DNA of 64,000 bases from Stomoxys calcitrans (Eukaryota > Arthropoda > Insecta > Diptera > Muscidae). Shown one piece after another: positions 22,349 to 32,277 of this stretch. The stretch lies in NCBI RefSeq assembly GCF_963082655.1, contig NC_081553.1, positions 209,505,435 through 209,569,434 on the forward strand, given 5' to 3'. The notes beneath the pieces are model-generated. The model saw only the letters and a list, made by a program, of their open reading frames with translations. It was not told the origin of the DNA and ran no database searches. Position numbers and translations under genes: made by a program. Within the stretch, counting starts at the first letter, position 1, and every line of letters starts with the position of its first letter.

Positions 22349-23477
22349 TTACAATACAGAAAAATGTTCAAATGCACGGCACAAATCATCCTCCATTTGA
22401 ATATGCTCAAGTTGACTGACCACAATTTTGACGTCATCGCTAGCATCCAGTTTTAAGCCAGCAATCAAGGGCAATACATCAAAAGTTCGCCAATGGAATG
22501 CAAAAAGAAGTTTCCCATCTTTGGCTACCTTCAATTCCTTATCGGTAAAAGCAAAGGCAAGTACAAAGGCTTGGGAGAAATCAGTAAATGGAAAGCTGCC
22601 ACTTCTTTCTTCCTCGCCAAATCTAAAGTAAATATAATTCATTGATAAGTAACAATAAAGGGGGGGAAAGGACACCAATAACTTACATATAGTGATCCTC
22701 CTTTAGTCTATTTTTGGCATTCCTCACTAAGGCATTGTAACCAAAGCGAACGCTCATATGAAATTCTTCCCTTTCCATGTCCCTTATATTCCTCAAACGG
22801 GTAACAAAAGTACCATTTGCATTGCCATGCAGTGTCATGGCGACCTTAATGACATGGCCAGCCCTAAAGGACATTGGTATCTCAGCACTAAATTGCAAAC
22901 GCTGCCTCTCCACCGCCTGACTGGGTGGCCATAAGTAAGGAAAATATTTCCTATGGTCCAACTGGCGAATATAATCCAAATCACCATCGATTTCCACAAT
23001 AGTCATCAATGATGGATGCTTGCGGTATTTGTAATATTCCAAATGGCTCTTATTTATGTTGATATGGAAATTCTCTTCGCCCATGGCGATATAGATTTTA
23101 AAATCGCTTTTGAAGACAGAGGTGTCAAAGTTTCGTGGCACTTCATCACTCCATTCACCGTTCAAGCAGTTCTTTAGAAAAAATTTATCATCGTGAAAAA
23201 TCACAACAATTTGAAGGCCCACATACTGATCATGCTTTGAAGATTTCAGGGATATGCGAAAACTGAAAAGAAGAAAACAAAAATCATAATTTAAATTCAA
23301 AAAAATAATTTAAATTATTTAAAAAAAATTAAATCCATCATTTTTGTTTTATATCTATGCTTGGCATTTAATTTTTAAGTACCTCTCTGCATTATTCTTC
23401 GCTTTACCGGAAATTTCCAAAATATGACCAAATCGCAAATTTTCAGCTAATTTTCCGCGAAAAGCAACCGCACACAT
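22349..23477 (-). CDS. Tandem-repeat galectin 3 (Gal-3), three exons, 314 residues
   Basis: On the reverse strand, exon 1 is 23477-23383, exon 2 is 23262-22687 and exon 3 is 22622-22349 (945 nt with TAA). Donors are GTACTT and GTAAGT, acceptors TTTCAG and TTTTAG, and both introns are phase 2. Exon 1 encodes MCAVAFRGKLAENLRFGHIL. CRD1 has VGLQIVVIF where LHFNPRF is expected, then GEW and FKIYIAMGEENFHININ. The linker is QLDHRKYFPYLWPPSQ. CRD2 has GHVIKVAMTLHG, FHMSVRFG, LVRNAK, FGEEERSG and FPFTDF. It is the closest of the five to a canonical galectin in CRD2, because His, Arg, Asn, Glu and the second Arg are all kept and only the Trp is replaced, by Phe. It lies in the same direction as Gal-2 and is very similar to it, suggesting a local duplication. 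Confidence 0.9.
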
Positions 23478-23534
23478 TCTACTTGACACTAAATCTCTAT
23501 GTAGCCAAGTGGAATGAGCAAATCACAAAAACAT

Positions 23535-24537
23535 TTTTATACTCACCACCATAGGATAGGGGTATATTCATTTAGTCATTCCGTTTGCAACACATCGAAA
23601 CATAAATTTGCCGACCCTACAAAGTATATATATTTCGGATCGTCGTAAAATTCTAAGACGATTTAACCATGTCCGTGTGTCTGTCCGTCTGTCTGTCCGT
23701 CCATCTGTCCGTCCGCCCGTCCGGCTGTCCGTCCGTCTGTTGTAATCACTCTACAGGCTTTAAAAATTAAGATATTGAGTTGAAATTTGGCACAGATACG
23801 TTTTTTTTGACGCACGCTGGTTAATTTCTTGAACGGGCCAAATCGGACCATATTTGGATATAGCTGCTGTATAGACCGATCTGCCGATTTAGGGTCTGAA
23901 CCCCATAAAAGCTTCATCTACCACCGGATTTCGCTGAAATTTGAGACAGTATATTGTTTCAAGACCCACAATATCCGACCCATATATGCTTCAGATCGGA
24001 CCATATTTGGATATAGCTGCCATATAGACCGATCTGCCGATAAAGGGTCTGAAGCCCATAAAATCTTTTTTTATCCGATTTCGCTGAAATTTGAAAAAGT
24101 GCGTCCTTTTAGGCCTCCCGACATCCAACCGAAATATAGTTCAGATCCGACAATATTGAAATATAGCTGTTGTATAGACCAATATGCCGATAAAGGGCCT
24201 GGAACCCATAATAGCTGCATTTATTACCCGATTTCCCCGAAATTTGAAAAAGTGAGTTGTTTTAGGACTCCCGACATCCGACCTAGGTATGAATCAGATC
24301 AGACTATTCAGGTATAACTGTCATATAGACCGATCTTCTAGTTTAGATTCTTAATCCCATAAAAAGCAGATTTCTTGCCTGATTTCGCTGAAACTGTTAC
24401 TTGTATGTGAGTTTTCGGGTCCTGAATAAAATATGATCGACAGCAGCCCCTATTTAGATATAACTATGGACATAACAGTGATCCTCGGTGGTGGGTATCC
24501 AAAGTTCGCCACGGCCGAACTTAACACGTTTTTACTT
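23535..24537 (+). repeat. Satellite-bearing interspersed repeat, family B
   Basis: Head TTTTTATACTCACCACCATA and leader with TCTGTCCGTCTGTCTGTCC, then about four degenerate units with GATATAGCTGCCATATAGAC. The tail is CGGTGGTGGGTATCCAAAGT followed by GGCCGAACTTAACACG. The head sits directly upstream of Gal-3 (about 60 bp from its start), so the insertion may affect that promoter. Confidence 0.8.
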
Positions 24538-24642
24538 ATTTTTGTTTACCCTGCACCATAGGAAATGGGCATAGTAATTCAGTCATGACGTTTGATCTGC
24601 CATCCATTTATTCTTGATGCACGGGACAAGGTTCTATGCAGT

Positions 24643-25519
24643 TTTTCAATAGGTTTCATATATTGAAAGTAGTATGTATGTTGACTCGGTGGTGTAAGGT
24701 ATTATAGAATCGGCTCCGCCCGACTTTTTCCTTTCCTTACTGGTTTTATACTTTTTTTGGTTCTTGGCTACAAAAAGAAATATGGTGAAGGGTATGTGAG
24801 ATTCGGCTCAAACGAATTTAGCACGTTTTACTTGGCGACGATTGGCTGTAAAAAAGTTTTATAAATACTGAGTCATATAAAAATAGAAAAGCAATTCAGT
24901 GAGCATTTTCAATAATTATACACCCAAAGAGATAAGTTTGCTAATGTCTACTGATTTTAAATTGCATTTTTTATCTTGAATTGAATTGAAGTATTTCGGC
25001 ATTTCAGAACGTTCAATCATTGAATAAATATGTTGCGTTTTTCCTCTTTTAGTTCTGTCACTCGAATTGAAAGATGACACCACATGTTTCAATAAACGAC
25101 GATAGTAAGTGGCGATAAGATAAGCCGCTTAGCTTATCGGGGATAAAGTATTTCTCCATACAAACTAAGCGAGAAATCCGCTCAATGGGTAAATAAAACA
25201 CCCATATTATTCCAAAAATGTTTGGGGTTTTTACTAACAAATTTCTCCGAGTGTAGAAAAGAGATTAATAAAACGCAAACTGTTTGTATTGCAACGTGCA
25301 AAAAGAGGAATACAAACAACACTAGCAACCACTCGCGTAGCATAACTGTTGTTAAACTCCTCACTATTATTGTAAATACCACCCTGTAGGAAGTCTGGGT
25401 TTAAGTGTCCCCAAGTCAACACTTTTGTCTACTATATATGTGACATTGTCACCAAATTGTCTACAATCTTGTCTACATTGGTTTTATTGACTCGTTTTCT
25501 GAATTGTTTTCATGACTTA
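24643..25519 (+). repeat. Direct duplication, copy 1 (about 877 bp)
   Basis: Nearly the same sequence as 25801-26674, with scattered substitutions and small indels. Contains a short repeat tail (TCGGCTCCGCCCGACTTTTT), a family A-like tail fragment (AATTTAGCACG), then non-coding sequence. Ends inside what is a small inverted-repeat element in copy 2. The short reverse-strand frames seen in both copies are not preserved between them. Confidence 0.8.
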
Positions 25520-25550
25520 TGAAAAAAATTATTTATTATTATTTTCAAAA

Positions 25551-25790
25551 GTCCTTATGCTCCATACATATCTTTCATCCCATATGGCCTGTTAGGGCTA
25601 TAGTCGCCATAATTCTAGTTCGAACTTTATAAAATTTAGCGTGAGGTGTTTAATGTTCTTGCACGTGTGCTAAATTTCATTCATGTTGGTCTAGATTTAG
25701 ATATATATCCGATATATCTTTCATCCAATATGGCCCATAAAGTCTGTAGTAGCGACCATTTAAGTCCTAGCGAAAAAAAATCTTACAAGC
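25551..25790 (+). repeat. Satellite-bearing repeat, family C fragment
   Basis: Contains CATATCTTTCATCCCATATG and ATATCTTTCATCCAATATGG about 150 bp apart, matching the family at 42965. It lies between the two duplicated segments. Confidence 0.5.
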
Positions 25791-25800
25791 TTCTATTTAG

Positions 25801-26674
25801 TTTTCAATAGGTTTCATATATTGAAAGTAGCATGTATGTTGACTCGGTGGTGTAAGGTATTATAGAATCGGCTCCGCCCGACTTTTTCCTTTCCTTACTG
25901 GTTTCAACCTTTTTTTGATTCTTGGCTATAAAAAGAAACATGGTGAAGGGTATATGAGATTCGGCTCAAACGAATTTAGCACGTTTTTCTTGGCGACAAT
26001 TGGCTGTAAAAAAGTTTTATAAATACTGAGTCATATAAAAATAGAAAAACAATTCAGTGAGCATTTTCGATAATAATACACCCAAAGAGATAAGTTTGCT
26101 GATGTCTGTTGACTGTAAATTGCATTTTTTATCTTGAATTGAATTGAAGTATTTCGGCATTTCAGAACGTTCAATCATTGAATAAATATGCTGCGTTTTT
26201 TCTCTTTTAGTTCTGTCACTCGAATTGAAAGATGACACCACATGTTTCAATAAACGACGATAGTAAGTGGCGATAAGATAAGCCGCTTAGTTTATAGGGG
26301 ATAGCGTATTTCTCCATACAAACTTAGCGAGAAATCCGCTTAATGAGAATAAAACACCTATATTATTCCAAAAATGTTTGCGGTTTTTACTAACAAATTT
26401 CTCCGAGTGTAGAAAAGAGATTAATAAAACGCAAACCAATGTTTGTATTGCAACGTGCAAAAAGAGGAATACAAACAACACTAGCAACCACTCGCCTAGC
26501 AAAACTGTTGTTAAACTCTCTCACTATTAAATACCACCCTGTAGGAAGTCTGGGTTTAAGTGTCCCCAAGTCAACACTTTTGTCTACTATATATGTGACA
26601 TTGTCACCAAATTGTCTACAACCTTGTCTACATTGGTTTTATTGACTCGTTTTCTGAATTGTTTTCTTGACTTA
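25801..26674 (+). repeat. Direct duplication, copy 2 (about 874 bp)
   Basis: Second copy of 24643-25519, same orientation, offset about 1158 bp. A few small indels separate the copies. This one continues into a complete small inverted-repeat element at 26532-26733. Confidence 0.8.
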
Positions 26675-26733
26675 CTATTGACAAAGTCAATAGTAAGTCA
26701 GTAGAGATTTTCTATTGACATTTCCTACAGGGT
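26532..26733. mobile_element. Small inverted-repeat element (possible MITE)
   Basis: Ends ACCACCCTGTAGGAAGTC and GACATTTCCTACAGGGTA are inverted matches over about 14 bp (CCCTGTAGGAA / TTCCTACAGGG). About 200 bp long with no coding. Copy 1 of the surrounding duplication contains only its left part. Class is unknown and no clear target duplication was found. Confidence 0.45.
26669..26699. repeat. Perfect 14-bp hairpin with AAA loop
   Basis: GACTTACTATTGAC, AAA, GTCAATAGTAAGTC: both arms are exactly complementary. It lies inside the small inverted-repeat element. Confidence 0.85.
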
Positions 26734-26734
26734 A

Positions 26735-27100
26735 TGTAAAGATGATTCGAGTAAAGATGAGCATGTGAACCATTGCTCACTCGCACTCTTTTGGACTTAC
26801 ACCAAGGAGACAAAGCTTTGACTATCCAAGACTCACGATAAAAATCACGACTCACGATAAACTCGCGAATTATGGTTAAAAATATGTGCCTTTGAGCTAG
26901 ATCGAATTGCATGCATCTCATATCATAAAATTAACATCACTTAGAGAAATTTGTAAGTAAAAACAGCTAAAATGTTTGCTGTGACAGCAAAAAGTCAACT
27001 GCAAATGGGACGACAGTAATTTTTTGCTAAAACAGCTAACATATTTTGCTGCTTTCAAATGGTAAGAAATTGCAAATAGCCAAGACAGATGCCTAAGATT
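26735..27100. other. Unassigned sequence
   Basis: No gene, repeat end or RNA recognised between the inverted-repeat element and the non-LTR relic. Confidence 0.4.
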
Positions 27101-27529
27101 GCACGTTGTACAAAGTTTCAGCCATATCGGATTATATATTTTCCCCAAAGTTGTCAACGTGGGATACAATAGTGGTGCGACAGGGGAACGGTGGAGCATA
27201 CCTGGTATCACTCCATCTGCCTTTCGTGATAGCATGTGTAGGGCATGTGGGGAAGATGTAAGATGTTGGAGAATTTCCTATGTCATTGCCCGGCTTTCGC
27301 GGCTAAAAGAGAACGGTACTTAGGTTGGGACGCAATACCAGACATAAACCAACTTAGGGGCGTGGCATGGAAAACAATTAGGGATTTTGTAAGTAGCACC
27401 GAAAGGGCAAGAAAGGCAACTCCTGCCCTATACACCTGCAAGAGAGCCATTGCCAAAAGTTGGAGGTTTAGACCGCGTGTCATACATTGGGTATATACTG
27501 CAGTTGTCAGACCTATAATGCTATATGGT
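27101..27529 (+). pseudogene. Non-LTR retrotransposon relic, left of the BEL element
   Basis: Two readable parts: CRACGED...CHCPAFAAKRERYLGW (27230-27335), the Cys/His-rich tail of such elements, and ALYTCKRAIAKSWRFRP followed by YTAVVRPIMLYG (27425-27528), the RT thumb. The tail normally lies after, not before, the thumb, so this is a chimera of two copies. The second part continues after the BEL element at 32283. Confidence 0.7.
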
Positions 27530-27909
27530 TGTTGAGCTGAATCTAAAACGCACTTCTCTGATGCTAGATTTATACTGACCATTTATTTTCAAATTTCCTA
27601 TCACTACAATAAATGAAAATCTTAAAACTAAACTAGAACGAGATACCAACGCAGTGATATCTCCGTTTCTCCTTATCTGATATTTTACGATCCTAAGTAA
27701 ACACACACATGCATTTCTTAGACTCATTATCTATTCCCTTTTTAAAAGTACACATGCAGGGTTTATACGGCTGTGCGTATTGGTTTTATGAGATAGGCGA
27801 TCGTACAAATAGACCCTAAACCGCACACAGACTCTATAAGATAACAACGCGTGGGCTATGAAATGCTAATGCGTTATCTCTCATGTTCAAAATAAATGTA
27901 TTTTGAACA
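27530..27909 (-). repeat. 3' LTR of the BEL/Pao element
   Basis: 380 bp, nearly identical to 31898-32277. On the reverse strand it follows the coding frame. Target duplication ATGGT adjoins at 27525-27529. Confidence 0.95.
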
Positions 27910-28042
27910 TTCTGCCGGGCGCGTAAGTCTACATAGTGGACTGACTGTATTTTTGTCTAATTATATCTTTGATTTGTCGTTCGATAATTTGTAATAGTGG
28001 ACTGTAACATTAGATATATTATTTTACACAAGTTCTAAAGAT

Positions 28043-31000
28043 CTAAAAATTTAAAGCTGATACATTTTGCCTTTGAATAAACTTCTTAATAAAACATATC
28101 GCTAATATTATTATTATGAGAATAACTAAAATAAGAGCAGCATGACCACTCATATGATGAAACTGCAAGCCCCTTAGATCGACATTTGTTTTCTGGACAT
28201 CTCTAAGCTTCGTCATCACTTCATCAACTTGGCGGGTGTGATTGATAATCATTGGTCCCAAAGGAAGCATGTTAAATTCTTCAATCTGAGCTAAGTCTGC
28301 TGTGAAATTCACTCTATCTTCTACATCTCGACTAGACTGGAGGCTTAACAGCGCAGTGATTGTTGTTCCTAGGGTTCTAACGGTGCAGCCAGGTTCCACT
28401 TCCAAGACGCCTTGCAGGGGTAACTCTATTATTCGTTGTGAGCGGCTCGAGCATTGAATATGTCCCGTTGTCTGGTTGAAAACTTTAAACATCCAGCTGT
28501 TTACTAGCGCCAATTTCTTCCAAAATGAATCCGCAGCAAAGTCATCAAACTTGCAGCTTGGTTTGATGCGAGGTTTTAGAGGAGATGTCTCACAAGATTG
28601 ATCGTTAGCATCTATCCAGGGCCACCCTCCATCGCAGACGTACTCTTCATCGCCAAAGGTTTGGCAATTGTTTAATTCAGACTCCTCGTCTTCTTTCGAT
28701 GATTTCACAATGTGTTCATTGTTTGAACACCATTTTCTGAGATGGAATCTATAACCCTCTAAGTGCCTTGATATTTTGAATCGAAGCTGGAGACACTCTT
28801 CTATTGTGTCTGCCCCCGTAAGAAGATCATCCATATAAAAATCTTCTTCAATTATTTGCTTCACCTTCGTATCCGCGCATTCTTTCGCAATCTGCATTAA
28901 GGTTCTTACGGCCAAGAACGGGGCACTTGCTGTTCCGAATGTCACTGTTGTCAGCTGATATTCTTTGATTTCCTCATTCCTATCTTTCCGCCACAGAACA
29001 TGTTGATACCGCTGGCTCTCCTCATCCACCATTATTTGGCGGTACATTTTTTCAACATCTGAAGAAATCACGAACCTTTTTAAACGAAAGTTGAGTAGTA
29101 TGTCGAAGACGTCTCTCTGCAACCGTGGCCCGACATGCATTATGTCGTTCAGACTTCTTCCATTATTTGTACTCGCGGAACCGTCGAAAACCACTCTGAC
29201 TTTCGTAGTCAGACTGTCCTCTCGAACAACCGCTTGATGTGGTAAATAATATTTACCGCTATGAATCTGTTTCACTGGCTTCATGTGCCCCAGTGCAATA
29301 TATTCCTCCATAATTCTTGAGTATTCATGCTTCATAGCATTATCCTTGATGAGCTTTTTCTCCAGGCTAATGAGTCTGGCTGCTGCCTGTTTATACGATG
29401 TTCCCAGCTCTTTATCTTCTTTGAAGGGGATTTGAACTATAAACCGCCCTTCTTCATTTCTTTTCGTTGTAGCAGCATAATTATCCAAACATTTTTCGTC
29501 ATCGTTTGTAACCATGTCCATATCCAACTCTTCAGTTTCCCAAAATCTTTCAATCTCTGTAGTGACATTGACACCTTTTTTCGCTACTGGGACTCGAATC
29601 GTTAATGGGCCGGACAACATTAATCCCAGCTTGGTATGTTGCCCCAACATTCCATGCTTCTTATGTATTCCGTTCTTTAGTATGTCCACATACACATCTC
29701 CGCCAAGCACCATATCTATCCTCTCGTTCTTGTAGTAGTTTGGATCAGCCAATTGAAAGTTTTTCCATACACCCTGGTTGTGTACTAACGAAGAATCCAA
29801 ATGAACGGAAGCTAACGCTGGTAAAATAAGAGCTTCGACATCGAGTGAATAGTTGCTGGGAAATCTCGGATGGATCCTAACTTTTACTTTTGATTTTGCA
29901 ACTCCCACCAAATTGTCACCTAGTCCATGCAATTCCATATTGGCCTTTTCTCGAGGGATTTGAAGTATCTGTGCTGCTTCTTCCCTTAAAAACGTTGACT
30001 GTGATCCTTGGTCCACCAAAGCTTTCAAGGTAACCATCTCTCCATGTATATTCTTGACCTGCACCTGAGCCGTTGCCAGTAGGACACTCCTTGTCCCGTT
30101 AGCAACACATGTAGTGGATGTCTTAGTTAGATGGAGTACCGAATGATGTTTAAACCCACAGGTTCCACATTTGATGGTACTATCGCATCTTGCATTCTGA
30201 TTGTGGTTCAAGCATCTATGGCATATATTTTTTGTTTTAACCCATGATACTCGTTCCGCCACTGGCAATCTCAACAGACTTCGACATTCTTCCGTTAAGT
30301 GTCCTTGTTTTCTACAGTATAGACACGCACTTTTATCCGTATAGAGTGTCGTACTTTTCATAGGCTGCTGTTGCCGATGATTGTAATTGCTGCTGTACTT
30401 CTTTGTACCTGCTGCCTCCAAATTTTGATATCGTTCCTCCAAGAACTCCAAAACATCTTTAAGCTCCTGAATTTCTTTCGATTTCTTTGTATGCTGCTCG
30501 TATAATAATAAACCTTCTTTGTCTAGCTTACGGATGATTACACGCGCCATTACAGCATCCTCGATGTTGCATTTCATTGCTTTTAACCCTTGGACGCATT
30601 CAATTGTTGTATCAAGTAATCCTTTTACTTGTTTAGCGTTCTCACTACACACATGGGGTTGATCTAACAATCGGTCTAGTATCGTTTGAAACAAAATTCT
30701 TTTATTTCCAAAGCGTTGATTTAGTATCTCCCACGCTGGCTGGTAATTGCTTCCATCTGCCGGTAAATGTTTAATTACTTTTGACGCTTCTCCTTTAATA
30801 TGAGCTTTCAGATAAAACATTTTCTCAACGTCCGATAAGCTCTCGGCATCATGTACGAGCTTCTTGTATAAATCATGGAAAGATGGCCATTCTTCCACGT
30901 TACCGTAGAAGTCCGGTATTTTTATCTCCGCTAGTTTTATAGGACATCTCTCCTCCTTACATTTGTCCAATCTTAAGATCAGCGTTGTTTTACTTCTTTT

Positions 31001-31597
31001 GTAGAGGTTTTCTACTTCATCAACTTCTTTAGTGATGTCTTCGTAAGACCCCTCATGGTTGATAGTGAGTTCCCATAATAGATCATTAATTTGATTCATC
31101 TGTGTTTCCCATGATCTTTTTGCTTCTTCCAGCAAGACTTTAATATTGAGTTGTTCCAACTCTAGTAGTTCTCCTACTAACTTTCGAATAAGTTTTCTTA
31201 TTCTTTCCTTCCTTTTTCCCGCTATTCTTTCCTTCTCATTGTTGGACTCCCCATTTTCCTGCGGTTGGATTTGTTGTAATTTCAACCCCGACGATTCAGT
31301 TTTTCCAGTTTCCAATTGGCTGGCTGCATCCTCGTTCGTCTCTAGGGCTGCACAGATTTCCTCCACCAATGAGTTCACCTTCTCATAATACTTGTTTTTA
31401 AAGTACGGTTCCTCGGTGATACCCAATTCGGTTAACTTCGTGTGGTTATTTTTGAATTCCTGCCAAACTTGCCCCAACTGGGCTTTGCAGGTTTCCTTAG
31501 CCACACTTCTTGCGGTTTCCTTAAGGCAGCTTTGCTTCAAATTGATGATATATTCACCAATCTCATTTTGACGCTTGTATAACTGCTGACGAACCAT
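28043..31597 (-). CDS. BEL/Pao Gag-protease-RT polyprotein fused to an envelope-like C-terminus (1184 residues)
   Basis: A single uninterrupted frame starting MVRQQLYKR just inside the 5' LTR and leader. In order: Gag-like region with coiled-coil-like Lys/Glu stretches (1-215) and a DUF1759-like block (IKIPDFYGNVEEWPSF, about 220-370); a zinc knuckle CLYCRKQGHLTEEC (about 425) and a second Cys/His group with CHRCLNH and CGTCGFKHH; a Pao-type aspartic protease with VDQGSQSTFL (about 526); and RT with VRVVFDGSAS (about 800) and catalytic FYMDDLLTGAD (about 920). After HLRKWCSN (about 950) the frame passes, with no RNase H or integrase, into a Cys-containing segment with GGWPWIDAND. It ends in an envelope-like part with a membrane segment (about 1152-1172, LILVILIIIILAI) and a short basic tail. 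Known BEL elements of the roo type encode gag, pol and an env-like domain in one frame, so a large in-frame deletion is inferred. Confidence 0.9.
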   Translation of the reverse strand: MVRQQLYKRQNEIGEYIINLKQSCLKETARSVAKETCKAQLGQVWQEFKNNHTKLTELGITEEPYFKNKYYEKVNSLVEEICAALETNEDAASQLETGKTESSGLKLQQIQPQENGESNNEKERIAGKRKERIRKLIRKLVGELLELEQLNIKVLLEEAKRSWETQMNQINDLLWELTINHEGSYEDITKEVDEVENLYKRSKTTLILRLDKCKEERCPIKLAEIKIPDFYGNVEEWPSFHDLYKKLVHDAESLSDVEKMFYLKAHIKGEASKVIKHLPADGSNYQPAWEILNQRFGNKRILFQTILDRLLDQPHVCSENAKQVKGLLDTTIECVQGLKAMKCNIEDAVMARVIIRKLDKEGLLLYEQHTKKSKEIQELKDVLEFLEERYQNLEAAGTKKYSSNYNHRQQQPMKSTTLYTDKSACLYCRKQGHLTEECRSLLRLPVAERVSWVKTKNICHRCLNHNQNARCDSTIKCGTCGFKHHSVLHLTKTSTTCVANGTRSVLLATAQVQVKNIHGEMVTLKALVDQGSQSTFLREEAAQILQIPREKANMELHGLGDNLVGVAKSKVKVRIHPRFPSNYSLDVEALILPALASVHLDSSLVHNQGVWKNFQLADPNYYKNERIDMVLGGDVYVDILKNGIHKKHGMLGQHTKLGLMLSGPLTIRVPVAKKGVNVTTEIERFWETEELDMDMVTNDDEKCLDNYAATTKRNEEGRFIVQIPFKEDKELGTSYKQAAARLISLEKKLIKDNAMKHEYSRIMEEYIALGHMKPVKQIHSGKYYLPHQAVVREDSLTTKVRVVFDGSASTNNGRSLNDIMHVGPRLQRDVFDILLNFRLKRFVISSDVEKMYRQIMVDEESQRYQHVLWRKDRNEEIKEYQLTTVTFGTASAPFLAVRTLMQIAKECADTKVKQIIEEDFYMDDLLTGADTIEECLQLRFKISRHLEGYRFHLRKWCSNNEHIVKSSKEDEESELNNCQTFGDEEYVCDGGWPWIDANDQSCETSPLKPRIKPSCKFDDFAADSFWKKLALVNSWMFKVFNQTTGHIQCSSRSQRIIELPLQGVLEVEPGCTVRTLGTTITALLSLQSSRDVEDRVNFTADLAQIEEFNMLPLGPMIINHTRQVDEVMTKLRDVQKTNVDLRGLQFHHMSGHAALILVILIIIILAICFIKKFIQRQNVSALNF

Positions 31598-31897
31598 TTT
31601 ACTTTATTTGTAGTTTTGTTTGTTTATTTTTCTGATATTTTTATTATGTGTTTTTTTTTTTTTCTTCTCGTTGTCTAAAGCCACGAGAACGCTTCTTCAC
31701 TGTATTTCCACTTTTTAGTGGATTGTGATTTCTATTATTATTTTTCTTCTCGTTGTTTAAAGCCACGAGGACGCTTCTTCACAGAATTTAATTTTTCAGT
31801 GGGTGTTAAACAATTTTTATTAAATTGCTTTATAGGCCTAGTTCCATTGAGCTTCTTACCTCGGGTGGGGGATAACTCAATTTTACGAAGGACCAAA
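31598..31897 (-). other. Leader of the BEL/Pao element
   Basis: 300 bp between the 5' LTR and the polyprotein start. It holds TTTGGTCCTTCG beside the LTR and two direct copies of a segment containing AAAGCCACGAG and CGCTTCTTCAC, about 80 bp apart (31663-31700 and 31744-31783). Confidence 0.6.
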
Positions 31898-32277
31898 TGT
31901 TGAGCTGAATCTAAAACGCACTTCTCTGATGCTAGATTCATACTGACCATTTATTTTCAAATTTCCTATCACTACAATAAATGAAAATCTTAAAACTAAA
32001 CTAGAACGAGATACCAACGCAGTGATATCTCCGTTTCTCCTTATCTGATATTTTACGATCCTAAGTAAACACACACATGCATTTCTTAGACTCATTATCT
32101 ATTCCCTTTTTAAAAGTACACATGCAGGGTTTATACGGCTGTGCGTATTGGTTTTATGAGATAGGCGATCGTACAAATAGACCCTAAACCGCACACAGAC
32201 TCTATAAGATAACAACGCGTGGGCTATGAAATGCTAATGCGTTATCTCTCATGTTCAAAATAAATGTATTTTGAACA
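31898..32277 (-). repeat. 5' LTR of the BEL/Pao element
   Basis: 380 bp, the upstream LTR for the reverse-strand element. Target duplication ATGGT adjoins at 32278-32282. Confidence 0.95.

Larger units (their letters stand above)
27530..32277 (-). mobile_element. BEL/Pao LTR retrotransposon, 4748 bp, recent insertion
   Basis: Two 380-bp LTRs (27530-27909 and 31898-32277) differ visibly at one base (T at 27571, C at 31939). They begin TGTTGAGC and end TTTTGAACA in window orientation, with TG...CA limits. Flanked by a perfect 5-bp duplication ATGGT (27525-27529 and 32278-32282), typical for BEL. Removing the element and one ATGGT rejoins the non-LTR host sequence CTATATGGTGTTGTGGTCTG. Transcription is on the reverse strand, with the single long frame at 28043-31597. 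TTTGGTCCTTCG next to the 5' LTR is the likely primer-binding region. The element lacks RNase H and integrase, so it would need help to move. Confidence 0.95.
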
